Positions 25,827-34,278 of a stretch of DNA of 64,000 nt are shown piece by piece. Every line of letters starts with the position of its first letter. The first letter of the stretch is position 1. Under the pieces are notes generated by a model that was given only the letters and a program-made list of their open reading frames with translations, did not search any database and was not told the DNA's origin. The position numbers and the translations under genes were made by a program. The stretch comes from CALLCD01 sp039196965. GTDB lineage: Bacteria; Pseudomonadota; Alphaproteobacteria; Caulobacterales; Hyphomonadaceae. The stretch lies in the NCBI GenBank assembly GCA_039196965.1, contig JBCCUK010000001.1:1-64000 (forward strand), given 5' to 3'.

Positions 25827-27980
25827 ATGAGAAACAGGCTTCTTATTGGTGCCATGGGTGTCGCCTTGCTGGCAGGTGGTGCATATGCCCAGGACGAAAT
25901 TGAAAGTTCGGCCGATGAGGCGATCGAACTGGATCCAATTTCCGTATATGCAACGAAAAATCCGATTCCCGCTTTTGATTACCCTGGGCAAGTCACGGTA
26001 ATCGATCGCGATGAGATATTGGACTTCAACCCGTCCACCATACAGGAGGTGTTTCAGGCGATACCGGGCGCACAGTTCGATTCCGGACCAAGACGGACAG
26101 GCGATGCCCCCTCAGTACGGGGCGTAGGCACCAATGGCGTTATCATATTCCTGGATGGCGCACGCCAGAACTTTGTGTCCGGGCACGATGGCCGCTTTTT
26201 CATTGATCCAGAACTTGTGCAGACGCTGGAAGTTGTACGCGGGCCTGTCTCGGCCCTGTACGGTTCAGGTGCGCTTGGCGGGGTTATCGCAACCCAGACG
26301 GCAACCGCGCGAGATCTTCTCGGCGCAGATGAGCAGGTCGGCTTTCGACTGACCTCCGGTTTCCAATCGGTGAACGATGAATTCAGATTTGGCGGCACCG
26401 GGGCATGGCAGTCAGCCGATGGAATGCTCGATGTGATCGGAAATGTTACTTACCGCGATTCCGGTGACATCGAACTGGCAAATGATTTTACGTTGCCAGC
26501 AGACGATGAAATTCTGTCATCGCTTCTGAAGGTGACGTTCCGCCCGACCGATGACATCGAAATCTACGGTTCGTGGATGCGGTTCAACAATGACGCGACC
26601 GATCCGCAGGACCCGCAAGGTATAAATGTCGCCAGTCCAACCAATGCACTTGTGTTCAGAGACGCCGAGAACAGTACTTTCCAAGGTGGTCTGAACTGGA
26701 ACCCGGCGGCGAACGATCTGATCAATTTCAATTTTGTTGGCTATTATACGGAGAATTCCGTTGAAGAGGATGAGGTTGAGAACCCGCGAACAACAGACCG
26801 CTCGGTGGAGACGTTCGGTTTCACTTTCGATAACCGGTCGAAGCTGACATTCAGCGATGCCATGTCCCTGACGCTCACCTATGGCGGTGAGTATTTTGAG
26901 GACGATCAAACCGGGCTCGACACCAACACGACCGACGGAAGCCGCGGAGGTGTTCCGGATGCGCAAACCGACTTTATCGGTCTGTTCGTCCAAGCCGATC
27001 TGTCATTTACCGATCTCGGACCCATTCCTGGCGAATTATCGATCATACCAGGCGTGCGCTGGGACAATTTCGATACATCAGAGCCCGGTGGAAACTTCGA
27101 CATCGATGAAGACGAAGTCTCCGCGAAGTTTGGTATTTCTTATAAACCAGTGCCGCAGTTCTTGCTTTTTGCCAATTATGCGGAAGGGTTCCGTGCCCCG
27201 AGCTTTAACGAGGCATTCGCGGATGGGGTACACTTTACGGTTCCCAATCTGACAGCGCCTCCCGGACCGTTCGGCCCGCCATTCGTTTCCAATCTCTTTA
27301 TTCCGAATGAAGATCTTGAGCCTGAAGATTCCCAAACCTATGAAGTCGGGGCTGGCGTTGATTTTGATAGCATCTTCTTTTCCAATGATGTTTTTACGGC
27401 CAAGGCGTCCTACTACAATACAGACGCCGATAATCTGATCGGTCTTGATGTAAACACACCGCTTGGGTGTTTTGTTCCCCAGGCGGTTTTCTTCCAGCCC
27501 TGTGGGACCGGACCGGAATTCGGGAACACGAGCCAGAACATCAATATCGAAAGCGCCAGGATTGAAGGCTTTGAACTCGAATTTGGCTATGATTCCGATT
27601 ATTTCTATGCGCGGGGAAATATCGCCACAATTGATGGTACGGATGAAAATAGCGGCGAGTTTCTGGAGGGTGTGCTTTTCTCCAATACGCTCTTCATCGA
27701 CACCGGTCTGAAGTGGGAGCCTTGGGGGCTGCGCGGTGGTACCCGCATAACTTTTGCAGACGACTTCACAGAGGTGAATGATCCAAGCGAAGAGCGCACC
27801 GGATTTATATTCGGCGACATTTATGCCGTGTGGGAACCGCCCTTTGAGGCGCTAGAAGGCATCCGTCTGGACGTTGGCATCGACAATGTAGCCGATACTG
27901 ATTTCGAGGTCGTATTTGCCGGCGTGCCCCAACCTGGCAGAAACTACAAGGTCGCCCTGAGCTGGTCGAAAGGCTTTTAG
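25827..27980 (+). CDS. TonB-dependent heme/hemoglobin-type receptor
   Basis: This 717-residue outer-membrane receptor begins with a signal peptide (MRNRLLIGAMGVALLAGGAYA), then a plug domain (TVIDRDEILDFNPSTIQEVFQ; RGVGTNGVIIFLDGARQ; LEVVRGPVSALYGSGALGG) and a 22-strand barrel. The FRAP-type motif of heme receptors is visible in YAEGFRAPSFNEAF. The chain ends YKVALSWSKGF with a terminal Phe, as barrel proteins do. The start at 25827 gives the signal peptide directly, while earlier in-frame starts add residues before it. Proximity to hmuTUV, hutX and the heme-degrading gene makes heme or hemoprotein the likely ligand. Confidence 0.9.
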   Translation: MRNRLLIGAMGVALLAGGAYAQDEIESSADEAIELDPISVYATKNPIPAFDYPGQVTVIDRDEILDFNPSTIQEVFQAIPGAQFDSGPRRTGDAPSVRGVGTNGVIIFLDGARQNFVSGHDGRFFIDPELVQTLEVVRGPVSALYGSGALGGVIATQTATARDLLGADEQVGFRLTSGFQSVNDEFRFGGTGAWQSADGMLDVIGNVTYRDSGDIELANDFTLPADDEILSSLLKVTFRPTDDIEIYGSWMRFNNDATDPQDPQGINVASPTNALVFRDAENSTFQGGLNWNPAANDLINFNFVGYYTENSVEEDEVENPRTTDRSVETFGFTFDNRSKLTFSDAMSLTLTYGGEYFEDDQTGLDTNTTDGSRGGVPDAQTDFIGLFVQADLSFTDLGPIPGELSIIPGVRWDNFDTSEPGGNFDIDEDEVSAKFGISYKPVPQFLLFANYAEGFRAPSFNEAFADGVHFTVPNLTAPPGPFGPPFVSNLFIPNEDLEPEDSQTYEVGAGVDFDSIFFSNDVFTAKASYYNTDADNLIGLDVNTPLGCFVPQAVFFQPCGTGPEFGNTSQNINIESARIEGFELEFGYDSDYFYARGNIATIDGTDENSGEFLEGVLFSNTLFIDTGLKWEPWGLRGGTRITFADDFTEVNDPSEERTGFIFGDIYAVWEPPFEALEGIRLDVGIDNVADTDFEVVFAGVPQPGRNYKVALSWSKGF

Positions 27981-28034
27981 GCAGAGAGGGCATGAAGAGT
28001 GATTGGGATTGGCAGCGCATAAAGGGAGAAGAAA

Positions 28035-28229
28035 ATGTGCTTACCTATAGCGGATAAAACGATGCTCGGCTGGCTTCATAGTCAATTGAAAGTGCTCGAC
28101 GCCTGGCAGGCTGAGCTGGTCCGGCGCGGAGAGGCCGATATCGAAACACTCGAACGCCTGGAGCGTCATCACGCCTGGTTGGACTCAGAAATTGCGCGAC
28201 TGGAAGCAGAGGAAACAGTGGCTGCCTGA
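28035..28229 (+). CDS. Small helical protein of unknown function downstream of the heme receptor
   Basis: The 64-residue product (MCLPIADKTMLGWLHSQLKV at the start) is predicted by eye as helical, with heptad-like spacing of Leu/Val in the second half (ETLERLERHHAWLDSEIARL). It has no signal peptide or membrane segment. GGGAGAAG lies before the ATG, and the gene is 54 bases after the receptor stop, so co-transcription is likely. I do not recognise the family. A partner or chaperone role in heme uptake is only suggested by position. Confidence 0.55.
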   Translation: MCLPIADKTMLGWLHSQLKVLDAWQAELVRRGEADIETLERLERHHAWLDSEIARLEAEETVAA

Positions 28230-28252
28230 TTTTATTATTTGAAACAAGTTTT

Positions 28253-28324
28253 GGGCGCGGCGGCGGGGTTTTGTGGACCAGGCGTACGTTTCCTCCCTTT
28301 CTGCGGCTGGTCCTCGCCGCGCCC
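28253..28324 (+). ncRNA. Nested 72-base hairpin, possible attenuator or terminator-like RNA element
   Basis: The outer arms GGGCGCGGCG (28253-28262) and CGCCGCGCCC (28315-28324) are perfect complements. An inner pair GGACCAG (28275-28281) and CTGGTCC (28307-28313) is also perfect, leaving a 12-base bulge on the left, one base on the right and a 25-base pyrimidine-rich loop. Five T residues follow a few bases after the stem. It lies between the small gene stop and the next start codon (28351). It may slow or end transcription from the receptor operon or control the next gene. The function is inferred, while the pairing is seen directly. Confidence 0.5.
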
Positions 28325-28350
28325 ATTCATTTTTGAAGGACAACCATCAA

Positions 28351-28851
28351 ATGATGGACACGACTGACGCATTCAATCTCCACCTCCCGGATGTCGGATT
28401 TGGCGGCGGCTTTGCGTTGTGGAGCTTCCGGGTCTGTGCAACCGGAGGCGCTAACTGTCGGCTCACTTATGCAGCGTTTGACCAGATCTTTGGCGGCCAG
28501 GGATTGGACGCTCTCAATGCCATGATCAGCTTCACAAAGAATATTGCCGCCTCGGGCCGCCGGCGGATCAGTCTCGCGCAGCCCTGTTGCTGCCGCACCT
28601 CATCCGATGAGCAATCGGTCCTCGCTGCGTTTGCTGCCGCGCAGAGTGGTGACAGAGCGACATGCGAGAAGCATCTTACTTGGCTCTTGGCCGGGGAGGT
28701 GCCTGCTGGACTTGTTGCAGAAGCGGTGGATATAGGCGAATTGCTGTTGCGCTATGGTATGATGATCGAAGTGCCAAAAACTATGGTTACAAAACCTGTG
28801 AACTCGCGTCTAAAACTCTCGATTGTAGGCGGCACGGATTATGTTCATTGA
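28351..28851 (+). CDS. Heme-locus protein of unknown function with a Cys-Cys-Cys motif
   Basis: The start lies in a double ATG, and the reading MMDTTDAFNLHLPDVGFGGG gives 166 residues, with GAAGGA upstream as ribosome site. Features are GFALWSFRVCATGGANCRL, a basic GRRRIS stretch followed by QPCCCRTSSDEQSVLAAFAA, and HLTWLLAGEVP. The clustered cysteines could bind metal or heme. It has no signal peptide. I recall similar hypothetical proteins beside hemin uptake genes in other alphaproteobacteria but know of no assigned role. Longer in-frame readings from 28273 would run through the hairpin and are unlikely. Confidence 0.6.
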   Translation: MMDTTDAFNLHLPDVGFGGGFALWSFRVCATGGANCRLTYAAFDQIFGGQGLDALNAMISFTKNIAASGRRRISLAQPCCCRTSSDEQSVLAAFAAAQSGDRATCEKHLTWLLAGEVPAGLVAEAVDIGELLLRYGMMIEVPKTMVTKPVNSRLKLSIVGGTDYVH

Positions 28852-28981
28852 GCTGGACATCAGCGTGTCTATTCTGCGACACCATTTTTAAAATGCGACT
28901 GACTCTCAGTTAACCACTTGAAAAATAGCCCCTTTGGCTTACGCCGGTTAGACCACCACCGCCGCCGGACAAGAGGGAATA

Positions 28982-31405
28982 ATGCATAAATACTCGATTT
29001 CGCTGCTGAGTTTTATGCTCGCAGCCGGGCTGAATGCGAGTGCCCAGGATGAGCCGGTCGTCGTGGGTGTATCTGGTGACGAGGAGACCGAAGAAAGCCG
29101 TACGCTGGATCAGATTGTGATTTCAGGTACGAAGCTCGGCCTGTCTGTCCAGGACGCGGATGTTTCCGTAGAGGTTTTTGACGCGGCGCGGATCGAGTCG
29201 GAGTCTCTCTTTGAACTGGACGATCTTCTGCTTCGATCACCTAATGTTTCCCTCGGCGGCACGACGTCCTCAGTTACAATTCGTGGTATTAACCGCGGCG
29301 GTGTCGGTGGGCAGGGCGTCACATCTAACGTTTATATAGATGGCGCGCCGATCGCGACCACAGCCCTCTCATTCGGTATTGAGTCGCTCTGGGATATTGC
29401 TCAGGTCGAAGTATTGAGAGGCCCTCAATCGACAGTACAGGGTCGTAACGCGCTGGCCGGTGCCATTGTCGTCTCCACAGCTGACCCGACATATGACTGG
29501 GAGTTCAAGGCGCGGGCGCGTTATGCTGAATTTAACACGCAACAGTATGCAGGCGCGATATCCGGCCCGATTATTCCAGACCAGCTAGCTTTCCGAGTGG
29601 CCGTTGATTATCAGTCAAGCGATGGTTTCGTTGATAGCGCTATCTTGGATACGGACTTTGATTTCCAGGATGCTGTGTCTATTCGCTCAAAGCTTCTGTT
29701 GGAGCCTCAATTTCTCCCTGATCTGAGATCAGAGTTTATATTTGAGTTTGTCGATACTGATATCGGGTCGACAGTTCCGTTCGTTGGATCAAATGTCCCC
29801 GCGACGAGCCCTGATTTCGCGAACTTTGATTTCGGTGCATTTGAGAGTTTTTCCGATTTTCAGACGAATGATTCCGAGATTCTCCGAGCAATTGTCGATA
29901 ATTCTTATGACCTCAATGAAAACATCGAATTCAAATGGCTTTTGACTTTTGAGGAAGTAACGAGAAGTCGGATATTGGGCGATCTTGAAAATTTTTCTTT
30001 CATTCAAAACGGTACTAATGATGATTTCATCGAAACCTATACAACAGAGTTTACGACCAATCTGAACTTCGACCGCTTCACAGGGAATATCGGCGGATAT
30101 TACTTCCAGTCGTCGGAAGACTTCTTCTTCGATCTTCAATCGCTCGTTCAGAATCTGGCACCTACAGGTATTCAAGTTGTTCCAGCAGACAGCACACTGT
30201 CTGCGACGGTCGACACGCGAATATTTACCGAGAATTTCGCGTTCTATGCCCAAGGCCGATATGATCTGACGGATAAGATCACGCTTTCTCTGGGGATCAG
30301 ATATGATCAAGAGGAGTTCCGAACCAACGGAGCTCAAACCGAAGCATTTATAAATAATGATGATTGCACCGCGATCGTTCCTGGTATTCTATCTCTACCG
30401 TGCTCAGCATTTGTTCCTGAGACGGCAGCAACCGTTCCGCCGCCGACAACATTTGATGCGGTGCTACCTCGCGGCTCGATTACCTATAATTTTACCGACG
30501 ATATATCCGTATTTATTTCAGGCCAGCGGGGGTATCGAGCGGGTGGTGTATTTGTTCAGAGTATTCCGACTCCGAATGCCGATGAGGATCAGATAATATT
30601 CGGATCTTTCGACCCGGAGTTTCTTACGAATTTCGAGCTTGGGTTCCGGTCACAGTTTTTCGATCGGTCGCTTACTGTCAATGGCGGAATATTTCTCAGC
30701 CTTCTCGATGATCAGCAGATTCAGCTGCCCGGTGAGAGCGGCGGCCCGCAGGATTTCTTCACGGACAATATCGGTGAAACAACCATTTACGGATTTGAAG
30801 TCTCCTTCGACTATCAGCCGTTCGAGGAGCTGAACTTTTACGGTTCACTTGGCCTTTTGGAAACCGAATTCACCGATTTTCCCTTTGCGCCGCAGGATCC
30901 TGAAAGTCCGTTCTTCAACCTTGAGGGAAATAGCGGAACGTTTGCACCAAATGTGACGTTTACTATTGGTGGCAGCTATAATCATGACAGCGGTCTCTTC
31001 TTTGATGGCAGCCTGAATTTCACTGGTGCCGCGGAAACGGGGGTTGAGAATCTCGACAGCGACCTGTTTCTTGATCCTTCCGTCCCCGTGGTAAATACGG
31101 GTGACCCTGAGAATATTCCCTTGGACTTTGATCGAAGTATTTTAGCTGGTCTTGAGGAAAGAACGGACAGCCGGGCGATCGTCAACATTCGGCTTGGATA
31201 CAAGCACGAGAACTTTACGTTTTCCGTCTTTGCCAACAATCTTTTCGACGATAGGGCTATCATATCTCAGAACGTGGCAAGCGTGATACCCGGTATGCCG
31301 TCGACTGACCCAACCGAACAAACAGGGTTGAATTTCTTTCCAATTCCGACACAAACCTTCCAGCAACCGCAAACATTCGGTGTAAGTCTAGACGTCAAGT
31401 TCTAG
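28982..31405 (+). CDS. TonB-dependent receptor (siderophore-type)
   Basis: The 807-residue outer-membrane receptor has a signal peptide (MHKYSISLLSFMLAAGLNASA), an N-terminal segment with LDQIVISGTKLGLSVQDADV before the plug, plug motifs VTIRGINRGG and VEVLRGPQSTVQGRNALAG, and a long barrel ending in VSLDVKF. The RGPQSTxxGRNxxAG pattern is common in siderophore and other iron-type receptors of this group. AGAGGGA precedes the ATG. The stop overlaps the following DUF3325-like gene by one base, and the next two membrane genes are coupled, so the operon looks like a siderophore uptake and reduction unit. The ligand is unknown. Confidence 0.88.
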   Translation: MHKYSISLLSFMLAAGLNASAQDEPVVVGVSGDEETEESRTLDQIVISGTKLGLSVQDADVSVEVFDAARIESESLFELDDLLLRSPNVSLGGTTSSVTIRGINRGGVGGQGVTSNVYIDGAPIATTALSFGIESLWDIAQVEVLRGPQSTVQGRNALAGAIVVSTADPTYDWEFKARARYAEFNTQQYAGAISGPIIPDQLAFRVAVDYQSSDGFVDSAILDTDFDFQDAVSIRSKLLLEPQFLPDLRSEFIFEFVDTDIGSTVPFVGSNVPATSPDFANFDFGAFESFSDFQTNDSEILRAIVDNSYDLNENIEFKWLLTFEEVTRSRILGDLENFSFIQNGTNDDFIETYTTEFTTNLNFDRFTGNIGGYYFQSSEDFFFDLQSLVQNLAPTGIQVVPADSTLSATVDTRIFTENFAFYAQGRYDLTDKITLSLGIRYDQEEFRTNGAQTEAFINNDDCTAIVPGILSLPCSAFVPETAATVPPPTTFDAVLPRGSITYNFTDDISVFISGQRGYRAGGVFVQSIPTPNADEDQIIFGSFDPEFLTNFELGFRSQFFDRSLTVNGGIFLSLLDDQQIQLPGESGGPQDFFTDNIGETTIYGFEVSFDYQPFEELNFYGSLGLLETEFTDFPFAPQDPESPFFNLEGNSGTFAPNVTFTIGGSYNHDSGLFFDGSLNFTGAAETGVENLDSDLFLDPSVPVVNTGDPENIPLDFDRSILAGLEERTDSRAIVNIRLGYKHENFTFSVFANNLFDDRAIISQNVASVIPGMPSTDPTEQTGLNFFPIPTQTFQQPQTFGVSLDVKF

Positions 31406-31749
31406 TGGTTCTCGTTTTCGCAATTCTCCTGCTTTATCTAGCAACGTTCGCGTTTTACCAGGCAGGAAAAAAGCGGACGATGTTCGATAGTATCAAGAAA
31501 GCCCCTTCGAAGCAGAGACTGGTCCGTGCCTCAGGTTGGGGGATGGCAATTATTGCGCTCATACTCCTTTCATTGCCTCAGGGGCTTGAGCGAGGCATTC
31601 CCCTATGGCTGTCGGCCTTCATGCTGGCCGCGTTTTCGTGCCTTCTCATGGGCTCGCTTTTCCCGAAACGGCATTTGGTGTCTGCCCAGGCTGCTGCGGG
31701 TCTTGCAGTGTTCGTTGGGCTGGCGGCGTTTGCAGGGAGTATTTCATGA
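31405..31749 (+). CDS. DUF3325-like small membrane protein
   Basis: The 114-residue product has about four membrane helices. It begins at a GTG (31405) that overlaps the receptor stop codon, reading VVLVFAILLLYLATFAFYQA, followed by RLVRASGWGMAIIALILLSL and further hydrophobic segments. The outline fits DUF3325 proteins, which accompany PepSY-domain proteins next to iron TonB receptors. Its stop overlaps the next start by four bases. Confidence 0.65.
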   Translation: MVLVFAILLLYLATFAFYQAGKKRTMFDSIKKAPSKQRLVRASGWGMAIIALILLSLPQGLERGIPLWLSAFMLAAFSCLLMGSLFPKRHLVSAQAAAGLAVFVGLAAFAGSIS

Positions 31750-32063
31750 GCCCTCTAATTCTCTGCGTTGTAGGGGCACTGATCCTCCTTATTGGCTTTT
31801 TCACTTGGAAGGCCCCGCGCTTGACGAGCGTGATCTGGTGGTCACTCGTCACGACCATTTTTGTTACGGCAGCTCTGCTTCTCGCCTTGCCGGGCCCGTT
31901 CTCGGAAAAGGCTCTATGGATAACGATCTTTGTTCCCCTAATATGGGTTCTGTTCCAGTTCTGGTGCTACTGGGACGGGAATAAGTGGCGTGTGGCTGGC
32001 GGTTTGATTGCCACCTCGGCCATAAGCGCCATTATCGTCTTTTCAATTGACCCCTTGGTCTGA
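31746..32063 (+). CDS. Small membrane protein in the iron-receptor operon, unknown family
   Basis: The 105-residue product starts MSPLILCVVGALILLIGFFT and has three to four membrane helices with a polar turn WCYWDGNKWR. The ATG overlaps the preceding stop (ATGA), which is why I prefer it to in-frame starts about 140 bases earlier. Its place between a DUF3325-like gene and a PepSY gene is where DUF3649-type membrane proteins are often found, but I cannot confirm membership. Confidence 0.6.
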   Translation: MSPLILCVVGALILLIGFFTWKAPRLTSVIWWSLVTTIFVTAALLLALPGPFSEKALWITIFVPLIWVLFQFWCYWDGNKWRVAGGLIATSAISAIIVFSIDPLV

Positions 32064-32091
32064 TAAACCAATCAGACTGAGAGGCATTATC

Positions 32092-33726
32092 ATGAATCGC
32101 GCGCGTCATCTCCGAAACTACGATATGCACTCATGGACAGGGATCGCTCTCGGATTCTTTGTCTTCATCGTTTCACTGAGCGGTTGTTTCGCCCTGTTCC
32201 ACGAAGAACTCCATACTTGGGAAGACGCGTCGCGCCGTCTTCCAACGGTCGAAAGCTCCATTTCGATCGGGCCAATATATGAAGATTTTGTCGCTGAGGT
32301 ATCGGAAGGCAAGACCATTACGTCCACCAGTATAGATACGCCAAATGAGCTTGAACCTTACTTTTCGGGCTATGTATATATGCAGGATGAGGACGGCAAG
32401 TTCGAGTCGGAGTCTCGCCGTTGGGACCCGGCGACAGGCGACATTCTGCCTGAGCGAGCCGAAGGTGCCGCATATTGGCTGCTTGTGTTTCATCAGGATC
32501 TGATGTGGCCCGATGCACTTGGCGGACGGACAGCTGGCCGTTCGCTGGTCGGGGTCGCCGGTGTGATCCTCATGCTCGCATTAATCAGTGGTGTTGTTGC
32601 GCACACAAAGATCTTCGAAGAACTGTTCACGCTACGATACTGGCGATCGGTGCGTTTGAAGTGGCAGGATACCCATAAGGTCGTTGGCCTTTGGGGGTTA
32701 CCGTTCTTCGCCATGATCTCCTTCACCGGAGCGATATTGGGCATCGTCGCGATCCTTGCTCCTATCACCGCTGTCGTTGCATTTAAGGGCAACACCGAGG
32801 CTTTGATCGAAAAGGTCATAGGCACCCCACCCCAAGCCATAGGCGTAGAGGCTGAGATGCTGCCCTTGGATGACTTCATACAAAAAGCTCATCCGGAATC
32901 GGGAGAGATACCTGGTCGTATTATTGTAAGCCATTATGGCGATGAGGCCGCGACCTATAATCTGCTTTACAGGGCTGACAGCAAACTGACGACGTACGAG
33001 TCGGAGACTTTCAGTGCCGTGACGGGAGAGCAGGTATACAATCGGCAGTTCGATGCATCCTCGCCCGGCAGCCGCGTCACTGGAGCAATATCTCCGCTTC
33101 ATTATGGCACGTATGGAGGCGAACACGGTTCGGTCGGATCTATTGGGCTGAAACTTGTCTACTTTATCCTCGGCCTTGCTCTCGCAATCATAACTGCCAT
33201 GGGCAATATGATGTGGATTGAGCGCCGCCTGCACGGCAATGATGGCTCCAAAAGCGAAGCCTTCTACCGCCGCCTGAGTAAACTGAATGTTGGCCTTACC
33301 ACGGCCATGGGCTTCGCCAGCATCAGCGTGCTTTACGTCGACAAGCTCTATGGCGGCGTGGAAGCTTCACGCATGTTCTGGGTGGGCTGGACCTATTTTG
33401 CTGTTTGGATCGGCTTTATCATCTACGCGCTTTGCCGTGAAAACGAGTATCGCACAACGCGAGAAATACTCGCTTTAACAGGGTTTGCGGCCATGGGTGT
33501 ACCGCTACTGAACGGGGTTGTGACAGCTGACCCGTTCTGGCTCGCGCTTTTCAGCGGACACAGGGCGTCCGCCTGGGTCGATGTCATCTGCTTGCTTGCG
33601 GGCACTTTAACCTGCCTTGTCGCCTGGCGCTTGCCTGACACGCGGCCTGAGAAGAAGAAAGTCCGCAAGAAAAAGCTGCCGCTCGATGCGCAGGAAGAAG
33701 ACGTCGCGCTCGCACCGGCTGAGTGA
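32092..33726 (+). CDS. PepSY-domain membrane protein (iron-uptake associated)
   Basis: The 544-residue protein begins MNRARHLRNYDMHSWTGIAL with GAGAGG upstream. It shows a first membrane helix (GIALGFFVFIVSLSGCFALF), a periplasmic PepSY-like region, further helices, and a charged Lys/Arg/Glu-rich cytoplasmic tail (PEKKKVRKKKLPLDAQEEDV). PepSY_TM proteins in such operons are linked to reduction of ferric siderophores in the periplasm or inner membrane (FoxB-type). Conserved His residues in the helices could bind heme. The family is clear, the exact role inferred. It ends 13 bases before a convergent thioesterase gene. Confidence 0.85.
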   Translation: MNRARHLRNYDMHSWTGIALGFFVFIVSLSGCFALFHEELHTWEDASRRLPTVESSISIGPIYEDFVAEVSEGKTITSTSIDTPNELEPYFSGYVYMQDEDGKFESESRRWDPATGDILPERAEGAAYWLLVFHQDLMWPDALGGRTAGRSLVGVAGVILMLALISGVVAHTKIFEELFTLRYWRSVRLKWQDTHKVVGLWGLPFFAMISFTGAILGIVAILAPITAVVAFKGNTEALIEKVIGTPPQAIGVEAEMLPLDDFIQKAHPESGEIPGRIIVSHYGDEAATYNLLYRADSKLTTYESETFSAVTGEQVYNRQFDASSPGSRVTGAISPLHYGTYGGEHGSVGSIGLKLVYFILGLALAIITAMGNMMWIERRLHGNDGSKSEAFYRRLSKLNVGLTTAMGFASISVLYVDKLYGGVEASRMFWVGWTYFAVWIGFIIYALCRENEYRTTREILALTGFAAMGVPLLNGVVTADPFWLALFSGHRASAWVDVICLLAGTLTCLVAWRLPDTRPEKKKVRKKKLPLDAQEEDVALAPAE

Positions 33727-33739
33727 TCACAGTTCACAA

Positions 33740-34177
33740 TTACGCCGGCTGACTTGCTCGAACACGTTTGATCGTACCTGAAAAATTCAGGGCGGGTTTG
33801 CCTTCTGCGGTGACGATGCCTCGAACGAAAATGAGTGATCCACCCGCGCGAAGTACGTCTCCGCGGGCCTCAATGTAATCACCGACTTTAGGACCACTCA
33901 GAAACTCTGAAGTGAATGCGACTGTAAGCCCATAATTGTCTTCGCCGATGTTTTGATGGGCGATCGCAAACAATGCGAAGTCGGCAAATGTCATAAGGCA
34001 TCCGCCGTGAACCACCCCGCCACCATTCATATGCTTTCGTTCAGCCCGGAAAGCCGCGACCGGGCCATCGTCATCATTGCGAAAAAAGAAGGGACCGGCT
34101 TGCTCGTACTCGAAGGGTTCTTCCGGCCAGTGTCTCCAGCCAGCCCAATCGCCTGATGTGACGTCTGTTGGTTTCAT
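33740..34177 (-). CDS. PaaI-family hotdog thioesterase
   Basis: The 145-residue protein has the hotdog-fold signature MNGGGVVHGGCLMTFADFALFAIA, with Asn-Gly and His-Gly-Gly in the usual catalytic area, followed by LTVAFTSEFLSGPKVGDYIEARG. Such enzymes hydrolyse acyl-CoA esters. It is divergent from an acyl-CoA dehydrogenase gene across a 101-base gap, so both may belong to fatty or carboxylic acid metabolism. The specific acyl group cannot be told. Confidence 0.85.
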   Translation of the reverse strand: MKPTDVTSGDWAGWRHWPEEPFEYEQAGPFFFRNDDDGPVAAFRAERKHMNGGGVVHGGCLMTFADFALFAIAHQNIGEDNYGLTVAFTSEFLSGPKVGDYIEARGDVLRAGGSLIFVRGIVTAEGKPALNFSGTIKRVRASQPA

Positions 34178-34245
34178 CGCTGCGGCACTTCCTCTCGCTT
34201 GGCGTTATCGCCGGTCGGTTCTAGAGTGGGGCCAGAGAAAAACAA

Positions 34246-34262
34246 GCTGACGATGCGTCAGC
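34246..34262. promoter_or_regulatory. Perfect 7-3-7 inverted repeat before the acyl-CoA dehydrogenase gene
   Basis: GCTGACGATGCGTCAGC has two 7-base complementary arms around ATG and ends 16 bases before the start codon at 34279. In this place a bound repressor would block transcription or translation initiation of the dehydrogenase gene. A TetR-type fatty-acid regulator is a plausible binder, but none is encoded nearby. Confidence 0.35.
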
Positions 34263-34278
34263 CTAGGGAGTTTCAGCC

